Positions 60,943 to 64,000 of a stretch of DNA of 64,000 nucleotides are shown here, piece after piece (within the stretch, counting starts at the first letter, position 1; the number at the start of each line of letters is the position of its first letter). The notes beneath the pieces are model-generated. The model was not told where the DNA came from. It searched no databases and saw only the letters and a program-made list of their open reading frames with translations. The translations under genes and the position numbers were made by a program. The stretch is from Tipula vernalis (taxonomy: Eukaryota; Arthropoda; Insecta; Diptera; Tipulidae), in NCBI GenBank assembly GCA_958295665.1, contig OY282560.1, positions 149,627,745 through 149,691,744 on the forward strand, written 5' to 3'.

Positions 60943-62153
60943 GTCACAGCAATTACAGGTCCCGAAACCTATTGATAGAGGTATCAACCATCGTAATCGG
61001 ATCATTTTAGATTTTAGCCGCCCAAAAACTTGTGGGCTATAGCACAGTTGATTTTCAATAAAATTGAATTTTCTAAGAAATGTTTAGAAATAATCGAGCA
61101 ATCAAAATGAAAATTGTCACAGCAATTACAGGTCCCGAAACCTATTGATAGAGGTATCAACCATCGTAATCGGATCATTTTAGATTTTAGCCGCCCTAAA
61201 ACTTGTGGGCTATAGCACAGTTGATTTTCAATAAAATTGAATTTTCTAAGAAATGTTTAGAAATAATCGAGTAATCAAAATGAAAATTGTCACAGCAATT
61301 ACAGGTCCCGAAACCTATTGATAGAGGTATCAACCATCGTAATTGGATCATTTTAGATTTTAGCCGCCCAAAAACTTGTGGGCTATAGCACAGTTGATTT
61401 TCAATATAATTGAATTTTCTAAGAAATGTTTAGAAATAATCGAGTAATCAAAATGAAAATTGTCACAGCAATTACAGGTCCCGAAACCTTTTGATAGAGG
61501 TATCAACCATCGTAATCGGATCATTTTAGATTTTAGCCGCCCTAAAACTTGTGGGCTATAGCACAGTTGATTTTCAATAAAATTGAATTTTCTAAGAAAT
61601 GTTTAGAAATAATCGAGTAATCAAAATGAAAATTGTCACAGCAATTACAGGTCCCGAAACCTATTGATAGAGGTATCAACCATCGTAATAGGATCATTTT
61701 AGATTTTAGCCGCCCAAAAACTTGAGGGCTATAGCACAGTTGATTTTCAATAAAATTGAATTTTCTAAGAAATGTTTAGAAATAATCGAGCAATCAAAAT
61801 GAAAATTGTCACAGTAATTACAGGTCCCGAAACCTATTTATAGAGGTATCAACCATCGTAATCGGATCATTTTAGATTTTAGCCGCCCAAAAACTTGTGA
61901 GCTATACCACAGTTGATTTTCAATAAAATTTAATTTTCTAAGAAATGTTTTGAAATAATCGAGCAACCAAAATGAAAATTGTCACAGCAATTACAGGTCC
62001 CGAAACCTATTGATAGAGGTATCAACCATCGTAATCGGATCATTTTAGATTTTAGCCGCCCAAAAACTTGTGGGCTTTGGCACAGTTGATTTTCAATAAA
62101 ATTGAATTTTCTAAGAAATGTTTAGAAATAATCGAGCAATCAAAATGAAAATT
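60943..62153 (+). repeat. Seven-monomer higher-order repeat, copy 3
   Basis: Same unit order as copies 1 and 2. Private marks are AACCTTTTGATAG near 61486 and CTTGAGGGC near 61724; the latter is shared with copy 4. It is directly preceded by the K unit of cassette 4. Confidence 0.78.
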
Positions 62154-62499
62154 GTCACAGCAATTACAGGTCCCGAAACCTATTGATAGAGGTATCAACC
62201 ATCGTAATCGGGTCATTTTAGATTTTAGCCGCCCAAAAACTTGTGGGCTATAGCACAGTTGATCTTCAAAAAAATTGAATTTTCTAAGAAATGTTTAGAA
62301 ATAATCGAGCAATCAAAATGAAAATTGTCACAGCAATTACAGGTCCCGAAACCTATTGATTAAGGTATCAACCATCGTAATCGGGTCATTTTAGATTTTA
62401 GCCGCCCAAAAACTTGTGGGCTATAGCACAGTTGATCTTCAAAAAAATTGAATTTTCTAAGAAATGTTTAGAAATAATCGAGCAATCAAAATGAAAATT
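62154..62499 (+). repeat. Two K-like linker monomers
   Basis: Monomers 361-362 have CGGGTCATT and GATCTTCAAAAAAATTG, as does the K unit at 60770, but start with ordinary CAATTACAGG. The second also has ATTGATTAAGG. They appear to be recombinants between K and reference-type units, placed between copies 3 and 4 of the seven-monomer repeat. Confidence 0.75.
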
Positions 62500-63710
62500 G
62501 TCACAGCAATTACAGGTCTCGAAACCTATTGATAGAGGTATCAACCATCGTAATCGGATCATTTTAGATTTTAGCCGCCCAAAAACTTGTGGGCTATAGC
62601 ACAGTTGATTTTCAATAAAATTGAATTTTCTAAGAAATGTTTAGAAATAATCGAGCAATCAAAATGAAAATTGTCACAGCAATTACAGGTCCCGAAACCT
62701 ATTGATAGAGGTATCAACCATCGTAATCGGATCGTTTTAGATTTTAGCCGCCCTAAAACTTGTGGGCTATAGCACAGTTGATTTTCAATAAAATTGAATT
62801 TTCTAAGAAATGTTTAGAAATAATCGAGCAATCAAAATGAAAATTGTCACAGCAATTACAGGTCCCGAAACCTATTGATAGAGGTATCAACCATCGTAAT
62901 TGGATCATTTTAGATTTTAGCCGCCCAAAAACTTGTGGGCTATAGCACAGTTGATTTTCAATATAATTGAATTTTCTAAGAAATGTTTAGAAATAATCGA
63001 GTAATCAAAATGAAAATTGTCACAGCAATTACAGGTCCCGAAACCTATTGATAGAGGTATCAACCATCGTAATCGGATCATTTTAGATTTTAGCCGCCCT
63101 AAAACTTGTGGGCTATAGCACAGTTGATTTTCAATAAAATTGAATTTTCTAAGAAATGTTTAGAAATAATCGAGTAATCAAAATGAAAATTGTCACAGCA
63201 ATTACAGGTCCCGAAACCTATTGATAGAGGTATCAACCATCGTAATCGGATCATTTTAGATTTTAGCCGCCCAAAAACTTGAGGGCTATAGCACAGTTGA
63301 TTTTCAATAAAATTGAATTTTCTAAGAAATGTTTAGAAATAATCGAGCAATCAAAATGAAAATTGTCACAGTAATTACAGGTCCCGAAACCTATTTATAG
63401 AGGTATCAACCATCGTAATCGGATCATTTTAGATTTTAGCCGCCCAAAAACTTGTGAGCTATACCACAGTTGATTTTCAATAAAATTTAATTTTCTAAGA
63501 AATGTTTTGAAATAATCGAGCAACCAAAATGAAAATTGTCACAGCAATTACAGGTCCCGAAACCTATTGATAGAGGTATCAACCATCGTAATCGGATCAT
63601 TTTAGATTTTAGCCGCCCAAAAACTTGTGGGCTTTGGCACAGTTGATTTTCAATAAAATTGAATTTTCTAAGAAATGTTTAGAAATAATCGAGTAATCAA
63701 AATGAAAATT
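62500..63710 (+). repeat. Seven-monomer higher-order repeat, copy 4
   Basis: Same order as copy 3, which it follows at a spacing of 1557 bp (nine monomers). The fifth unit has C at offset 56 in place of A but shares CTTGAGGGC with copy 3. Private changes are GTCTCG near 62516 and ATCGTTTTAG near 62732. Confidence 0.78.
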
Positions 63711-63883
63711 GTCACAGTAATTACAGGTCCCGAAACCTATTGATAGAGGTATCAACCATCGTAATCGGATCATTTTAGATTTTAGCCGCCCTAAAACTTG
63801 TGAGCTATACCACAGTTGATTTTCAATAAAATTTAATTTTCTAAGAAATGTTTTGAAATAATCGAGCAACCAAAATGAAAATT

Positions 63884-64000
63884 GTCACAGTAATTACAGG
63901 TCCCGAAACCTATTTATAGAGGTATCAACCATCGTAATCGGATCATTTTAGATTTTAGCCGCCCAAAAACTTGTGGGCTATACCACAGTTGATTTTCAAT
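63884..64000 (+). repeat. Partial monomer at the window end
   Basis: The first 117 bases of a TTTATAG unit with GTGGGCTATACCAC, a hybrid form like those at 23282 and 44218, cut off by the window edge in dyad 3. The array clearly continues. Confidence 0.95.

Larger units (their letters stand above)
1..64000 (+). repeat. 173-bp satellite DNA array filling the entire window
   Basis: The window is a continuous head-to-tail array of a 173-bp monomer beginning GTCACAG(C/T)AATTACAGG. Starts fall at 1, 174, 347, 520, 693 and so on to 63884; no copy is inverted and nothing unrelated interrupts the run. Complete copies number 370 and the last is cut by the window end. Of these, 354 steps are exactly 173 bp; the rest carry +12, -39, -1, +3 (seven times), -49, +4, -1, -78 and +4 bp changes, which sum to the observed shift. 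Base composition is about 33% GC with roughly five CpG per monomer. Unit length, single orientation, higher-order repeats and lack of genes fit eukaryotic centromeric or pericentromeric satellite DNA; the location is an inference. The family is not one I recognise. Since the array touches both ends, its true length is unknown. Confidence 0.98.
46294..64000 (+). repeat. Zone I: right-hand zone dominated by P and Q monomers
   Basis: Monomers 269-371. P monomers (GTGAGCTATACC) start at 46294, 46986, 47505, 48024, 48892+173 (49065, hybrid), 49238, 49757, 50276, 51317, 52182, 54953, 55818, 56510, 56856, 57202 (hybrid), 57721, 58762, 59281, 59800, 60421, 61808, 63365 and 63711 (hybrid). Most are followed by Q (CTTTGGCAC). 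A stretch free of P, 52704-54952, resembles zone A and zone B units and includes TTTTACAG at 53395. The zone has most of the length changes in the window: six +3 copies, the -78 deletion and a +4 insertion. The array continues past the window end. Confidence 0.8.

Noticed and set aside
1..64000. CRISPR array
   Set aside because: Repeats are directly abutting 173-bp units with no unique spacers, and there are no cas genes.
1..64000. Primate alpha satellite or a CENP-B box
   Set aside because: Length is similar (173 against 171 bp) but the sequence does not resemble it. The CENP-B core needs TTCG, four bases, A, two bases, then CGGG; here the minus strand has only TTTCGGGACC with TTCG and CGGG overlapping.
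1..64000. Bacterial or plasmid iterons, or a phage replication region
   Set aside because: Hundreds of 173-bp units over 64 kb with no coding sequence is unlike any bacterial replicon; iterons are short and few.

Overview
The whole 64-kb window is one satellite DNA array. From base 1 to base 64000 it is a head-to-tail run of a 173-bp, AT-rich monomer (one reference copy has 58 G or C bases in 173, about 33%). I count 370 complete or length-altered monomers plus a 117-bp partial one at the right end, all in the same orientation. I found no gene, RNA gene, transposable element, CRISPR array or unique sequence. A long homogeneous tandem array of nucleosome-length monomers with higher-order repeats is typical of eukaryotic (peri)centromeric heterochromatin. 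I do not recognise the family and cannot name the species; it is not primate alpha satellite. Open frames of 60-126 codons on the minus strand are by-products of the repeat and are rejected as genes.

I followed the monomer start (GTCACAG) through the window. Sixteen monomers or junctions depart from 173 bp, and their sum (-127 bp) exactly accounts for the position of the last start at 63884, so the length survey is internally closed. Everything else is single-base variation at a small set of recurring sites. In the entries 'offset' is the base within the monomer, counted from the G of GTCACAG. Main variable sites: offset 8 (C/T), 26 (C/T), 32 (TTGATAG or TTTATAG), 56 (CpG as C, T or A), 82 (A/T), 90 (G/A), 95-101 (several forms), 111 (GATTTT/GATCTT), 119 and 124, 144, and 157 (C/T/A).

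These variants divide the array into zones. Zone A (1-12641) has irregular blocks of about six monomers and contains a 3.1-kb internal duplication. Zone B (12776-20905) has a different variant set, and the change falls on a monomer with a 39-bp deletion. Zone C (20906-23454) is a first small island of a very distinct 'P' monomer. Zone D (23455-31589) is mixed and holds a 19-monomer-offset duplication. Zone E (31590-34183) is a four-monomer higher-order repeat. Zone G (36087-41276) is an almost mutation-free two-monomer (346-bp) repeat, bracketed by two apparently identical 1730-bp blocks (34184-35913 and 41277-43006). Zone H (43007-46293) is transitional. Zone I (46294-64000) is rich in P monomers and in three- and seven-monomer higher-order repeats, some of which also occur in zone C, on the other side of the core.

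The simplest reading is a homogenised young core flanked by older, more rearranged layers. The monomer carries four short inverted repeats. The P variant has a substitution in an arm of every one of them, while its usual neighbour Q keeps all four. That periodic alternation of dyad-intact and dyad-broken units is the most suggestive functional signal here. Identity statements are by eye.
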